Below, piece after piece: positions 44,408 to 55,100 of a DNA stretch of 64,000 bases. Under the pieces are notes generated by a model that worked only from the letters and a program-made list of their open reading frames with translations, was not told the origin of the DNA and did not search any database. The position numbers and the translations under genes were made by a program. Position 1 is the first letter of the stretch. Each line of letters begins with the position of its first letter. Source of the DNA: Limosilactobacillus sp. WILCCON 0051 (GTDB lineage: Bacteria; Bacillota; Bacilli; Lactobacillales; Lactobacillaceae); NCBI RefSeq assembly GCF_039955095.1, contig NZ_CP154878.1, positions 1,302,001-1,366,000 on the forward strand, in the 5' to 3' direction.

Positions 44408-44653
44408 TGAACATCCCCCCTTTTTATCAGTGACTTAAAATTATTAAATCAATCATTATAGAACGATTAGAGTAATTTTTATGCTATTTGAATCGTCCAA
44501 ACTTGTCAACCTTGCTTATATTCACAGCTCTTCCACAATCTCACTTTGCTTTTTCAAACACGGCTATTCACTAACTTTTTCTTAATAAAATAAATCAAAC
44601 CATGCTATAAATTAAAAAAATTAAGAATTTGAATATTTCAAAAAATTTTCCAT

Positions 44654-44703
44654 TTTAAAAAAACAGCGTTATGCCAGACCGTCAAAAGCCCAGCATAACG
44701 CTA
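44654..44703 (-). terminator. Terminator downstream of the nucleotidase gene
   Basis: AGCGTTATGC (44665-44674) and GCATAACGCT (44693-44702) form a perfect 10-bp stem; on the minus strand seven T residues follow. The rest of 44408-44914 is AT-rich and shows no gene. Confidence 0.82.
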
Positions 44704-44914
44704 TCAAATATTTGTAAATATTAAAATCAATCAGCCAGCTGGTTTACCAATCAGTGATTCGGCATCCTGCTCAAGCAAACATCGCGCTGCTGGCTGAGTC
44801 AGTTCATTATCAATTCAAGAATCGATGTACTAGTCAAACAGTTTCCAGCATCATTTAAGAACCGTTTTGAATCTTTCCGCTATTCGATCCTAAATTCATA
44901 TCCGATTGACCAGG

Positions 44915-47131
44915 CTATTTTTGCCGCCGTGGCCGACGACGAATTACATACATGCCTGACAGCCCGATCAGCGCCGTTCCAAGCAATGCCAAGGCCGATT
45001 TTTCGTCATTGCCGGTTTGTGGCAGCGCGGTCTGGCTGGCTTCTTGTTCGGTTGACTTAACCGCAACCGCGACTGGAGCCGTCTGATCCTGACCATTAAC
45101 GATCTTTAATTGCGGAGCTGCCGAATTGTCGACCGTAATTTCCTGGCTCTGCTTTGCATCAGCTGCTGAACCATTAGTATTGCCAGTATTTTCGGTATTA
45201 GTCTGACCAGTTTCGCTGTTCGCTGGCGTATCTGGCACAATAGGATGCAGCAAGGCTTCAGCTTCTGCCGGCGTCAGGTAGTTTTTGCGATCAGTAACTG
45301 GCGCCTTGATCAAATTGCCGGCATTGGTTTGATCAGCAATGTAATTCATAAAGACTTCCGTATCCGCGCCAATCACTGCAATCTGATTGGTACCCTTAAA
45401 GGCCGTAAAACCGTCACCACCGCCAGCTAAAAAGTCGTTGATGACCACGCGATAAGTCTTGTTCATGTCTAATGGCTGCCCGTTTTCATCATAAGCGGCC
45501 ACTACGCGATATGGCTGGTTAGGATCGTCACTGTCAGTGTAGTAGTACTTGAGACCAGCAATCTGCAGATAATACTTTTGATCTTCATCATACTGCTGAT
45601 TTAAGGCGTCAATTACCTGCTGCCCCGTCATCTCGACTACCCGCAGAATATTGCCAAATGGCTGAACTGCCTGGGCAGCACCCCAAGTAATCGTACGGTC
45701 GGGTTCAACTACCAGATCAGCCCGCACACCACCAGTATTAGTCATTGCAAAGTCAGCATTGACACCCAGTTTTCTGGCTTCGGCCAACTGTCCATCAACT
45801 ACCAGCTCACCAGCCTGGTTTTCCCGAGTTGGCGTATTATGCAGACGGCCGGTGATGGTTGCTGGCGTTGCTGCCTCCCCAATCTTTTGGTTGATGACTG
45901 GCGCCACTCGCTTGGTAGCATCCTCGACGATTCCCGCAACGGTTGGGTCGCTGACGGCAGCCGGATTGTCTTTTTCTGAAAGGACCGGGAAGACATGTGA
46001 GACGATGCTGTCAGGCGCAAAGTCGTTAGTCGCCGGATTGATGTAGCCAATAATGTCATCATAAGCCTTACCAGTATAGATGGCCTGCACCAGTTTGACT
46101 GAACCAACCGTGGCATTGGCATACTGATGAGAGTGCCCAGCCAGATAGATGTCGACAGAGTTGTCAGGATCGATCTGGTAGAGCTTTTTAATAATATCAA
46201 CCGCCGTGCCCTTGGTTTCGCCATTCTTGGTCTCTACCCCGGTATGTGCCAAGACGACGATCGCATTGACGCCTTGATTGCGCAGAATTTTTTCATAATG
46301 AGCAATGGTTTCGGCTTCATCAAGAATCTCATAATCCTTGTAGTTGTCATAGAGCGTCAGAATCGGCAAATCGGTCGTCTCAATGCCGATAAAGCCGATT
46401 TTAACGACCTTGTTATCACTAGTATGAATTTCCTTGATGATGTATGGCTGAAAACCATATGGAATCTCGCCATAGTTATCATCAGTCTTAGTGCCCTTGA
46501 GAATCACGTTTGCCGTAATAATGTTGATGTCTGAGGCTTCATGCGGGTAGGCCATTTCAGCATCGTTATACTGCTTGGTTGGCTGGCCACCGGTTACGAT
46601 CCGGTTAAATTCGCCCAGTCCCTCGTCAAACTCATGATTACCCAGCGTACCATACTCAATGTGCATTGCCTTGAGTGCATGCATGGTGGATTCATCCTGC
46701 AAAAGTGCCGAGTTGGCCGGTGAGGCGCCGACCATGTCACCAGCTTCAACACGAATCGTTGTCCCCGCTGGATTGGCCGCCTTAAAGTCGCTCTCAGCTT
46801 GATTCAAAGAGCCAGCCAGTCGTTCTGCCGTCCCCGTATTTTGATAGGTCTGATCGCCAATCTGAGCGGTGCCGGTATTGGAAAGCCCACCATGAAAGTC
46901 ATTGATCCCTAGAATTTGAACCGGTACGTATCCTTGATATTTAGCAGGATCCGACCAATCAGTAGCCTGCCCCGGCTGACTGGCCGTATCAGGATTGGTC
47001 ACCACTTGAACGGAACTGGCTTGACTAACAGGCGCTGTCGCAGCTGCATCATCAGCACTGACCGGCATTGCCGACATCGTTAATCCTAAAATTGCCGAAC
47101 CAAATAAATAGATATAATTTCTTTTTCGCAT
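44915..47131 (-). CDS. Cell-wall-anchored 5'-nucleotidase, LPxTG
   Basis: A 738-residue surface enzyme. It has a signal peptide (cleavage near VSA-D, residue 26), a calcineurin-like metallophosphatase domain (ILGINDFHGG, EAGDMVGASPANS, GTLGNHEFDEG, LAGHSH) at about residues 72-360, and the 5'-nucleotidase C-terminal domain (LVVDGQLAEA, NTGGVRADL, PFGNILRVVEMTG, INDFLAGGGDGFTAF) to about 610. A polar spacer, then LPQTG-NDEKSA, a hydrophobic span and RRRPRRQK complete a sortase signal. It should release nucleosides or cleave nucleotide sugars outside the cell, serving salvage or dampening host ATP signalling. A cre site lies upstream. Confidence 0.92.
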   Translation of the reverse strand: MRKRNYIYLFGSAILGLTMSAMPVSADDAAATAPVSQASSVQVVTNPDTASQPGQATDWSDPAKYQGYVPVQILGINDFHGGLSNTGTAQIGDQTYQNTGTAERLAGSLNQAESDFKAANPAGTTIRVEAGDMVGASPANSALLQDESTMHALKAMHIEYGTLGNHEFDEGLGEFNRIVTGGQPTKQYNDAEMAYPHEASDINIITANVILKGTKTDDNYGEIPYGFQPYIIKEIHTSDNKVVKIGFIGIETTDLPILTLYDNYKDYEILDEAETIAHYEKILRNQGVNAIVVLAHTGVETKNGETKGTAVDIIKKLYQIDPDNSVDIYLAGHSHQYANATVGSVKLVQAIYTGKAYDDIIGYINPATNDFAPDSIVSHVFPVLSEKDNPAAVSDPTVAGIVEDATKRVAPVINQKIGEAATPATITGRLHNTPTRENQAGELVVDGQLAEARKLGVNADFAMTNTGGVRADLVVEPDRTITWGAAQAVQPFGNILRVVEMTGQQVIDALNQQYDEDQKYYLQIAGLKYYYTDSDDPNQPYRVVAAYDENGQPLDMNKTYRVVINDFLAGGGDGFTAFKGTNQIAVIGADTEVFMNYIADQTNAGNLIKAPVTDRKNYLTPAEAEALLHPIVPDTPANSETGQTNTENTGNTNGSAADAKQSQEITVDNSAAPQLKIVNGQDQTAPVAVAVKSTEQEASQTALPQTGNDEKSALALLGTALIGLSGMYVIRRRPRRQK

Positions 47132-47157
47132 ATCTTAAATTCCCCCAATAGTTAAAT

Positions 47158-47173
47158 CTAAGCGCTTTCAATC
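47158..47173 (-). promoter_or_regulatory. cre site upstream of the nucleotidase gene
   Basis: On the minus strand TTGAAAGCGCTTAG fits the CcpA operator consensus; it lies about 30-40 bp before the start codon. Confidence 0.5.
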
Positions 47174-47406
47174 TAACATAAATCATTAACTCCTGCACTT
47201 GATTTAAGTAAGCTATCGGTTAAAAAACAGCTGTTTATAGCGGAAATCAGCATTTAAAATTTATTTTTTTATTTAATTATATTAATTTTTTAAAGTTTAA
47301 CGCTTTATTTATTTTGATGATTAGCCGTTACTTTTTTCGCTTTTCTAAATCTAAATTCGCGCTATAATTAATATTGTGAATATTCAAACAATCGGAAGGT
47401 GAAATC

Positions 47407-47901
47407 ATGTCAGAAAAAGTTTTTGTTGCCCATGTAACACTAAGTTGGGGCGAAAAACGCGACTACCTAATTGCCAATGACGTAGAGCCAGGTCTGCAGC
47501 ATCGGTTGGATACCTATGGCGACAGTTGGAATGAAGTAATGCAAAATGCCCTGATGAACGTCCCAGTAGCACCATATCTGCCAAGCAACTCGGTTCAGCC
47601 GCCGATTGCCACGGCCAAGGTCAGCAATGTCGAAGCGCGTGATCTTGGACCAGAGGAAGAAAAGCTGCAGCGGACTCGCAGCCAATTCATCATGGCCGCC
47701 ATGTGGGAAAAACAGTCTGCTGAGACCACTGCCAACTTTTTGCACCACGACTACGACCAAGCCAGCCAAGCCGAAATTTTTGCTGATGTCGACTATTGGG
47801 TCAACGGTACCAAGCATCCTGATGTCTGGGCTCATACCAAGCAGCTGATTAGGGACCAGGAAAAGCGTTTAAGTGAAGAAACTGCTAATCAAAAGGCATA
47901 A
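47407..47901 (+). CDS. Unknown soluble protein, related to the protein at 30466-31116
   Basis: A 164-residue protein without membrane helices. It shares with the N-terminal part of the protein at 30466-31116 an early beta-rich stretch, NALMNVPVAPY, RTRSQFI, and FLHHDYDQ...IFADVDYW. This indicates an unrecognised family with one soluble and one membrane-anchored member here. GGAAGGTG lies before the ATG, and TATAAT at 47363-47368 could be its -10 box. A terminator follows. Confidence 0.65.
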   Translation: MSEKVFVAHVTLSWGEKRDYLIANDVEPGLQHRLDTYGDSWNEVMQNALMNVPVAPYLPSNSVQPPIATAKVSNVEARDLGPEEEKLQRTRSQFIMAAMWEKQSAETTANFLHHDYDQASQAEIFADVDYWVNGTKHPDVWAHTKQLIRDQEKRLSEETANQKA

Positions 47902-47910
47902 ATACGAAAT

Positions 47911-47952
47911 TATCCCGATCACGATTAAAAACGGTGACCGGGATCTTTCTTG
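47911..47952 (+). terminator. Terminator of the gene at 47407-47901
   Basis: ATCCCG (47912-47917) pairs with CGGGAT (47939-47944), with TCAC/GTGA inside, then CTTTCTTG. Confidence 0.7.
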
Positions 47953-48009
47953 CGGATGAAATTTTGGGCTATTGGCATTCAGAAATGTTCCGATGATTTG
48001 ATTGATTCC

Positions 48010-48205
48010 GCAGCTGGGGCGACTCATTGATAGTTCAGTTAGCCGTTTCTGCAACTGGGGCGACTCATTGATAGTTCAGTTAGCCGTTTCTACAGCTGGC
48101 ACGACTCATTGATAGTTCGGTTGGTAGTTTTCGAAGCTGGCGCGACTCATTGATAGTTCAGTTAGTCGTTTTCACGGTCGGTGCGACTAAATGATAGACA
48201 GATTT
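48010..48205. repeat. 41-bp tandem repeat, about 4.8 copies
   Basis: Copies start at 48010, 48051, 48092, 48133 and (partial, diverged) 48174: the period is exactly 41 bp throughout. The core is GCGACTCATTGATAGTTCAG. Copies 1 and 2 are nearly identical; 3-5 diverge. 41 bp is close to four helical turns, so the cores face the same side. It lies 50 bp before repeat array 2 and outside any credible gene. Confidence 0.9.
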
Positions 48206-48255
48206 CTGCTCAATCTAATCATTAATCCGTGGTTGATAAGATGTCAGCAGCAAAT

Positions 48256-48522
48256 TTACCTACTATTTTGAATTTTTTAGCCAATCGTAGGTAACTGTAT
48301 AATCATTTTTCCGAAATTTACCTACTCTACAGAATTTTTGCTTTAATAGTAGGTAATCTTGCATATTTGGAGTTCAAACGGCCTAAGCCAAAACTGTATA
48401 AAACCATATTTTACCTACTATTTTAATTTTTTCGTCGATTTATAGGTAAAGTTAGGGGTGCCAAACTCAATATACAAAAAGTTTTACCTACTATGCATCC
48501 ATTTTTCCCCGATCGTAGGTAA
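48256..48522 (-). repeat. Helically phased dyad array, copy 2 (four 39-bp units, inverted)
   Basis: Units at 48256-48294, 48318-48356, 48411-48449 and 48484-48522 are each 39 bp: TTACCTACT, 21 bases, then [AC]GTAGGTAA (one unit ends TATAGGTAA). Here the central tract is TTTT, so the array runs opposite to copy 1. Read on the minus strand, start-to-start spacing is 73, 93 and 62 bp, as in copy 1 except for one extra turn. Linkers show patchy similarity to copy 1 (GTATAT and CCCTAAC in the first; CCAAA and ATATGCA in the second), and about 35 bp on the outer side (48523-48557) also match. Confidence 0.9.
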
Positions 48523-48899
48523 TGACTTTTCTATCATATATGTTATGCAGTTCCCTTTTGCATATTTATATTTCTTTCTGATCAATAATGCTTCTACTGT
48601 CTAAAACTACCTTACCCACGTACTTAAGCGGCATCATCATCCATGTACTTAAGCGGCATCATCGCGGAACATTCCTGATGACTTTCATTCTTGTATCTTT
48701 CATATGTTGTTATCAGTTTAAACTGTCGCCGCGTTGTTCCCTGCTTGATCAGCATCGCACCTTCAGCTTTGCTCCCGCCAAAGATGTCATATCATCTCAT
48801 TTCGTATCGTTAAACTGATGTATCAGCGTCATTATCCGTTATGCTCAATCAATACCTTGCTTTAGGAGTCATTCAGTTTTCCGAATTTCTGCCAAAATT
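48523..48899. other. Gene-poor strip between array 2 and the gene remnants
   Basis: No credible gene. GTACTTAAGCGGCATCATC occurs twice in tandem at 48620-48638 and 48645-48663 (25-bp period). Short open frames on both strands lack convincing starts. Confidence 0.5.
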
Positions 48900-48944
48900 C
48901 AAAAAGCAGACACACCAAAATTCTTGGCGCGTCTGCTTTTCTTT
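48900..48944. terminator. Hairpin terminator after the integrase remnant
   Basis: AAAAGCAGAC (48902-48911) pairs with GTCTGCTTTT (48931-48940). It directly follows the remnant's stop on the minus strand and is also the first terminator past the adhesin gene. Confidence 0.8.
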
Positions 48945-49042
48945 TACCCAAAATCAATCTTGTCCAGCATGTGCTTACGGCTGACCTGATCAAGCCCCAG
49001 GTAAGCCAGGGTCATGGCCTCACTGGAATGGTTCAGCTTTTT
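48944..49042 (-). pseudogene. C-terminal remnant of a tyrosine recombinase
   Basis: About 32 codons on the minus strand, ending in TAA, read KKLNHSSEAMTLAYLGLDQ followed by a segment ending DKIDFG. This is the C-terminal motif of phage/ICE-type tyrosine integrases (L-x-H-S-S-x-A-M-T-x-x-Y-L-G, containing the last catalytic His/Tyr region). The rest of the gene is missing. Confidence 0.72.
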
Positions 49043-49164
49043 TGATGTCAACGCTGATCGCATCAACATCCAAAGTCTTGCCATCTAACTGGATTTGTCC
49101 TTGGTTGACCATGCTTGTAAACGTTTGGCTGACTGTTCCGTTACTCGTACCAATTGCTTTTCGA
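49020..49164 (-). pseudogene. Remnant of a Crp/Fnr-like winged helix-turn-helix protein
   Basis: In another minus-strand frame, about 48 codons from just after the adhesin stop read ARKAIGTSNGTVSQTFTSMV, then QLDGKTLDVD, ending in TGA. This resembles the C-terminal DNA-binding part of Crp/Fnr regulators. No start codon or sensor domain is present. It overlaps the integrase remnant in a different frame, so the two were joined by a rearrangement. Confidence 0.45.
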
Positions 49165-49175
49165 GCATGATTTAT

Positions 49176-52100
49176 TTAGGAGCGCTTATCGCGACGCTTG
49201 CCACCTAAGAGACCGCCAAACAGCATACTCAGCATCCCCAGAACTGCCCAGACATGACTGTGCTTTTGATCATCACTGCCTGTTTGCGGCAAACGTTTGG
49301 CTTTAGTCTGCTTTGGTTTGGCTGCCTGATCTGGCAAAGTCGTTGGTGCTTCTTTAACGACATCAGCGTCTGGGGTACTGTTTGATTCCACAGGCTGATC
49401 TGACGAGGTTGGCTTATCCGGCTTCACAGGCTGATCTGGCGTGATTGGCTTATCCGGCTCCACAGGCTGATCTGGATTGAGAGGCACGGTATTCTTGACG
49501 TATTCGACTTCAATCGTCACATCATGCATGGCTGGCGTTGCCTGTAATGATGGAATGACTTGCATCGTTGCGGTATATCCTGCCAATGCCGGTACCGTTA
49601 CGCTGGCCAGTTCACGATCACCAATAGTCTGCCAGTCGTGGTAAGCAATCTGTCCGGTGACCTCATCAACCACCGCGCTTCTTGCAAACTGCACCATCTG
49701 TTTGATCGTCTTAATATGACCATCGGGGAACTTAAAGACAATCGACCGCGTAAACGTTCTGTTCAGATCGGCAAAGGCAATGCCGCTTGGATAGTGACGA
49801 CCTGGATTGTCCGGCAGCAGCTCCTCTGTTGTCTTAGGATTATTTGGCAAAACCGTTACCATAGCGTGTGCAACCTGAAGCACGATGTCTGGCGTTATGG
49901 CCCCAAACTTAACATGATCAGGTACAACTTGATCAGCTGTCAGTTTCCAGCCTGCCGGAACCTTAATCGTAATCGGCACGGTCTGATCCGTTTGTCCACT
50001 GATCGAATCCGTGCTGATCACTTGACCATGCTCGTCTTCATATTTGACATGAATCGTCTGTTGGCTGGCAACATAGCTAATGACAATGGTTTCATCAGCA
50101 TCGCCAGCCGTTGCTGTTTGTTCGCCGATTCCACTGACTGATGGACGATAGCCAGCAGCCTTAGGAACACGATATGCCGCCAACATCGTACTGCCGACTG
50201 CCTGCCAATCGCCAAAACCGACGAATTTTTGGTCAACCAGATCATACTGACCCAACCGTTTAAAATCAACCTGCTGCTTAGTAATCAATGGCTGATCCTG
50301 GTGCGGCATCAAGACCTTGATCTCTCTGACGACGGATTCAGTAAGTTCGCTGGCATCAACGTGATTCAATTCGGCTGCCTGTTCGGCGTCAACCGTAATC
50401 ACTCGATGCTTAATGACGATTCTGACTGGCTGATCGGTATGCTCATCAAATGCAACCGTATCGGGAACCTTGCCAGCAACGATTTCCCAACCAGTTGGCA
50501 CGCTGCTTTGGACGGTCACTGTTTCGCCAGTCCGGCCGACGATGGCATCACTTCTGATCAATTGATTATTTTCATCAACATATTCAATCGTCCGGCTGCG
50601 CGCCTCAGGCAGGTAGGTAACGTCGATAACCGTGCTGCGGGCCGTCCCGCTAGGCTTATATTCAGCCACCACGGTTTGACTTGGCACCCATCCCTTGATC
50701 GTCGGTATCTTAACCTCGGCAAAGCGATCGGTAACACCGCTGCCATCGTCTTCGGCAATCCAAGGTCCATAGCTGCGCTGATTGGTTACCTCATCTTCAA
50801 AAGCCAGCCGAATGAAACTGACCTTTTGCTGAATCTGCTTGATTTGACCGTCCGGCAGTTTGATGTTGATCGTTCGCGTAACCGTTGTATGACGATCCGG
50901 ATCATCTTCATCAATCACCCGCAGAACGTGTGCTACGCGAACCTGCAGCAGCTGCTCACCGGCTTGCAGAATTACTTCAGCTGGGATTGGATTGGCCCCA
51001 ATCATCTTCCAACCGGCTGGCAGCTGCAAAGTTGGCTTGATCGTTTCACCGACTTGACCCCAGAATGGCTGAGCCGCAACGTAATTGCCGCTGGCGTCAA
51101 CATAGCGAATCACAAACACGCCTTGCGCCTGGCTATAGGTAATAAATGCCGTACTGTCAGGCGTGTTCGCGTTTGGCACTGACTGCTCAACTTGGCTCAG
51201 ACTCGGCTGCCACCCCTCAATCTTAGGGATGTCGACAGTTTCAAATACATCGCTGCCATGCCACTTGCCGTAAACGATTCGGCCGGTAACCTCATCTTCA
51301 GTCGCGCTGCGGTCAAACACTGCTTTTTGAACGATGGTTTCGATCTGTCCATTTGGGTAAGTGATCTTAATCGTTCTTGTCACGGTTCGTTCAGTATCAT
51401 TGGCAATATCCGTAATGTCTTTTTGCTTGTGCTGAATCAGGATTACGATCGGATCTGCCTGGGCCTTGATCTGAATCATCGTTGGCACGCTTTGCATATT
51501 GGCAAGCTGCCAGTTTTTCGGTACCGTCAGCTTTAATGCCAGCCATTGTCCCGTCTTGCCGGCTACGAACTGTTCTGCAATTACCTGACTATGAGTACCA
51601 CTCGCATCGACGTATTGAATCAGCTGTGTTTCAATCTGCGGTTCATAGTCAATCTCAACCGTACTGTCAGCAAAATCAGCGCTTGGCGTAATCAATGGCA
51701 GTCGTTTGAGATTAGACAAATAGCCAGCAATCGTCGGGACGTCAAACTGGTCGAACTGTCCTTGACGCTGCCATTCGCCATAAACGAACTGGTTGGTTAC
51801 CAGATTACGGGCAACGGTCCGCGTGAATTTAACAGTTTGAACCTTCGTCTGCGTCTTGCCATTTGGAAGATTCAAGACGATCGTGCGGCTGACCGTCCGT
51901 GTTTCAGCTGGCTGACTGACCAATTCAGGCTCAATCTGCACGGTCAATGGCGCGTTGGCTGCTTGAATGACCAATGATTCCGGCAGCCGCTGCCCCGTCA
52001 GCAATCGCCAGCCAGCGGGAAGCTTGAATGCCGGCTTGATCGTTTCGCCAATCTTGCCAGTAAAGTTTTGCGTCTTGATCAGATTGCCGTTTTGGTCTAC

Positions 52101-55100
52101 GTAATTAACCGTCTGGAGCCTTGATTCAGGCAGATACTCAACATCCAAGACGACATTGGCAGTATCCGGCGTTACCGCGAGCTCGCTTACCGTCTGAGAA
52201 GGCTGATATCCGGCAACTTCGGGCAGGCCCAGCTCATCCCATTTGGCAACCAATGGAATCCAATCGCCATAAGTATCGGTATCGCTGACCAGATCGTGAT
52301 AGACTGTCCGCTTAAAAGTTGCCGTCTGCACGACCGTCGTTACAGCATTTTGGTTCAGCGGATTCTTAAAGTTGATCGTCCGCGTAATCTGGCGCAGCTG
52401 TGGCTCTTTTTCCGCTAATTGATGCGCGACCAAGACTTCAATTGGCTGATCGGTAGCCAGAATCTTAACGCTGGCCGGCTGCTGATCTGGAGTTGCCAAT
52501 TGCCAGTTTGGCGGCAAAATCAGTTTGACTGGTACCACGGCATTTAAGGCACCGTTAACCGTCTGCGTCCTGATAATGCTGCCATTTTCATCAACATAAT
52601 TGATGCGCCGCTGACCACTCTGCGCCTGGTAGACCACCATGATTGTCTGGCTGCTCGTTGCATCCGGGCTGACCTGCTCAATTGCCGACAGCTGCTGTCC
52701 CGTGGCCTCATCCGTAATGATTGCCTGATAGCCTTCAATTTGAGGAATCGTTACGGCATTCCAGCATGATTTAGTATTGAGCAGCTGCCATTCTAAGCTT
52801 GTCAAAGGGATGATCGGCAAACCGGTTACTGCATCTACCCATACGCTGCGCACGAAATGAACCCGCTGCGTAATCTGGGACCGCTTGCCCTGCAGATCAG
52901 TAATGATGATCGTTCGCGTGGCATAAGAATTCAGCTTGTCTGTTCCCAAATCAACCTGGTAGTGCTGATTTTGGGTACCGGCAATCAACTCGCCTTTTTG
53001 CACGGGATGATCAAAGTCAACCAGAACAGCCTGGTGCCGAACTTTCAATTTGATTGGCGTGTCAGCCAGCTTCATGGCAATCTTGCTTGGGACGGCTTGA
53101 TTTTCATCCAATCCCCAGCCATCAGGCAGCATCAGCGTTGGCTCAACCATCGTTCCCGTTTCGCCAGCAATTACCTGAGGATCACCAATCAATTCGCCAC
53201 TGTCAGCATCAACATACTCAATCGTCTGGGTCGTATAGCGGTGGTAATAGCTGATCGTCAAGCTACCGCCAACGTCTTCTGGACCAGGCACGGCGGCTTC
53301 AATCAGCTTGAGGCTTGGCAGATAGTCCGGCACATCTTTAGGCACGAACTCAGCAAAACGATCATTGCCGATTACCTGCCACTCACCATAGACAACGGCT
53401 TTGGTAACCGCATCCACCGTCGCGCTGCGCTTAAACTGAACGGTCTGTCTGATCAGATCGGTTTGCCCATCTGGATAGACGACCGTAATCTGACGCGCAA
53501 TGGTTCGATTGAGTTTGTTATAGCCCACGCCGCTGGGATAAAAGGCGTTTTTGGTATATGGCAGGCGATCTTGCGGCGTCTTGGGATCATCAGGCTCAAC
53601 CAAAACCTGACCATGTGCGATCTCAACTATGATTGGCGTCATTGCCGATCCCGTAAACGTAATCTGCTGCTGATCAGCTTGTCCGGCCGCCAAGACCCAG
53701 CCATCAGGCAATGACTGCGTAAAATCGATCGTAAGGCGCTGATCCGTCCGTCCTACAGCAGCCGTCTGTCCAATCACGTTATGCTGCTGATCTTGATAGA
53801 CTACCAGCACTGACTGCTCATTGGCCGAATAGGTAATGTTGTACGTCAGCGTGGTATCTTCGCCATTTGGCATATAGGCGGCAATCAGATCGCGACTGGC
53901 CGTATAGCCGGTAAGTTGTGGCACATTAAACTCGTCAAATACTTGATGATCGGGGTTTTGCCATTCGCCATAGACCGTCCGATCGGTAACCAGATCCTTA
54001 ATTGCCGTGCGGACCAGCGTAATGGTATCCGTTTTGGTATTAAGACCCGTGTGTGGATCAAAGACGTTGATGACTCGCGTAACTACTTTTTGAGCATCGG
54101 GATCAGTCGCGGAAACGTCCTGCAGCTGATGCTCAACTTCAAAAGGAATTACCTGATCATACGCTGAAATCTTAATGCTGCTTGGTACCGTCACGCCCTT
54201 TGCCAGCTGCCAGTTGGCCGGTAAAGCCGCGTTGCCATTCTGACTTGTATCCAGGGTGACTTCTTGATCAACCAGTCCGGCAAGCAGTAGTTTTGAAATC
54301 ACGTTGCCCTGACCATCGACATATTCAATCGTCTGCACGCCGGGATTAGCCGTATAAATCACATCAATCGTCGTCTCAGCGGCCATATTTTCATTTGGCG
54401 CGCTGGCAGCAATTTCTTTAACTGAGGCCTGATAGCCAGCGTAGGCAATCTTATCGGCTGCTACTTGACCAAACGAGTTAACGACCTGCCAGTTTTCATA
54501 CGTATCCGTGCCCGTAACCTCATCATGAATTCGCGTGGCCTGCATCTTAGCCGTCAGATCAATCGTTTCCGTTCCGCTTGGCTTGTGCAAAACGACATGA
54601 CGCGTGAAGTCCTTGAAAAACGTGCCAGTAGTCAATTGATGCTTGATTTGATAAATAATCTCGTGATAAATAATCTCGTCAGTTTTACCCATGTTGATTG
54701 AAATTTTTGTCCCCGCTTTGAGATCGGCATCGACAAATTCCCAATGTTCCGGCAGCTTCAGCGTATAGTCAGCATACGTGCCAAGATTGCCGGTGACGGG
54801 ATCGCTGCTGATCAGCTGACCAGATTCATCAACATACTGAACGATGCGCGTCATAACCGGCTTGGCCCAGTAAGTGATGTCAATGGTTCGATTTTCAGTA
54901 TCCGGCGTTGGCTGCACACTGTAGATAATGTCTTGGCTGGCATAGTAGCCCGCAATTTTTGGAACTTCCATGCCTACAAAAACGCCACCGCCCTGCCAGG
55001 CACCATAGGCAATCGTATCGTCAACCAGGTCCTTGACTGCCGTGCGCGTAAACGTTACGGCTTGTTCGATCGTTTGACTGGTGCCATCGGGGTTGTTAAA

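Noticed and set aside
47407..47901. Phage or IS protein next to the repeat strip
   Set aside because: It has its own promoter-like box and terminator and is related to another chromosomal protein in this window.
48588..48818. 76-codon plus-strand open frame
   Set aside because: It has no ribosome site, spans a tandem 19-bp duplication and has an unlikely composition (many His, Ser, Cys).
50229..51182. Long plus-strand open frames (up to 317 codons) opposite the adhesin
   Set aside because: They recur at the same phase in each adhesin repeat and reflect codon use of the real minus-strand gene; no ribosome sites or domains.
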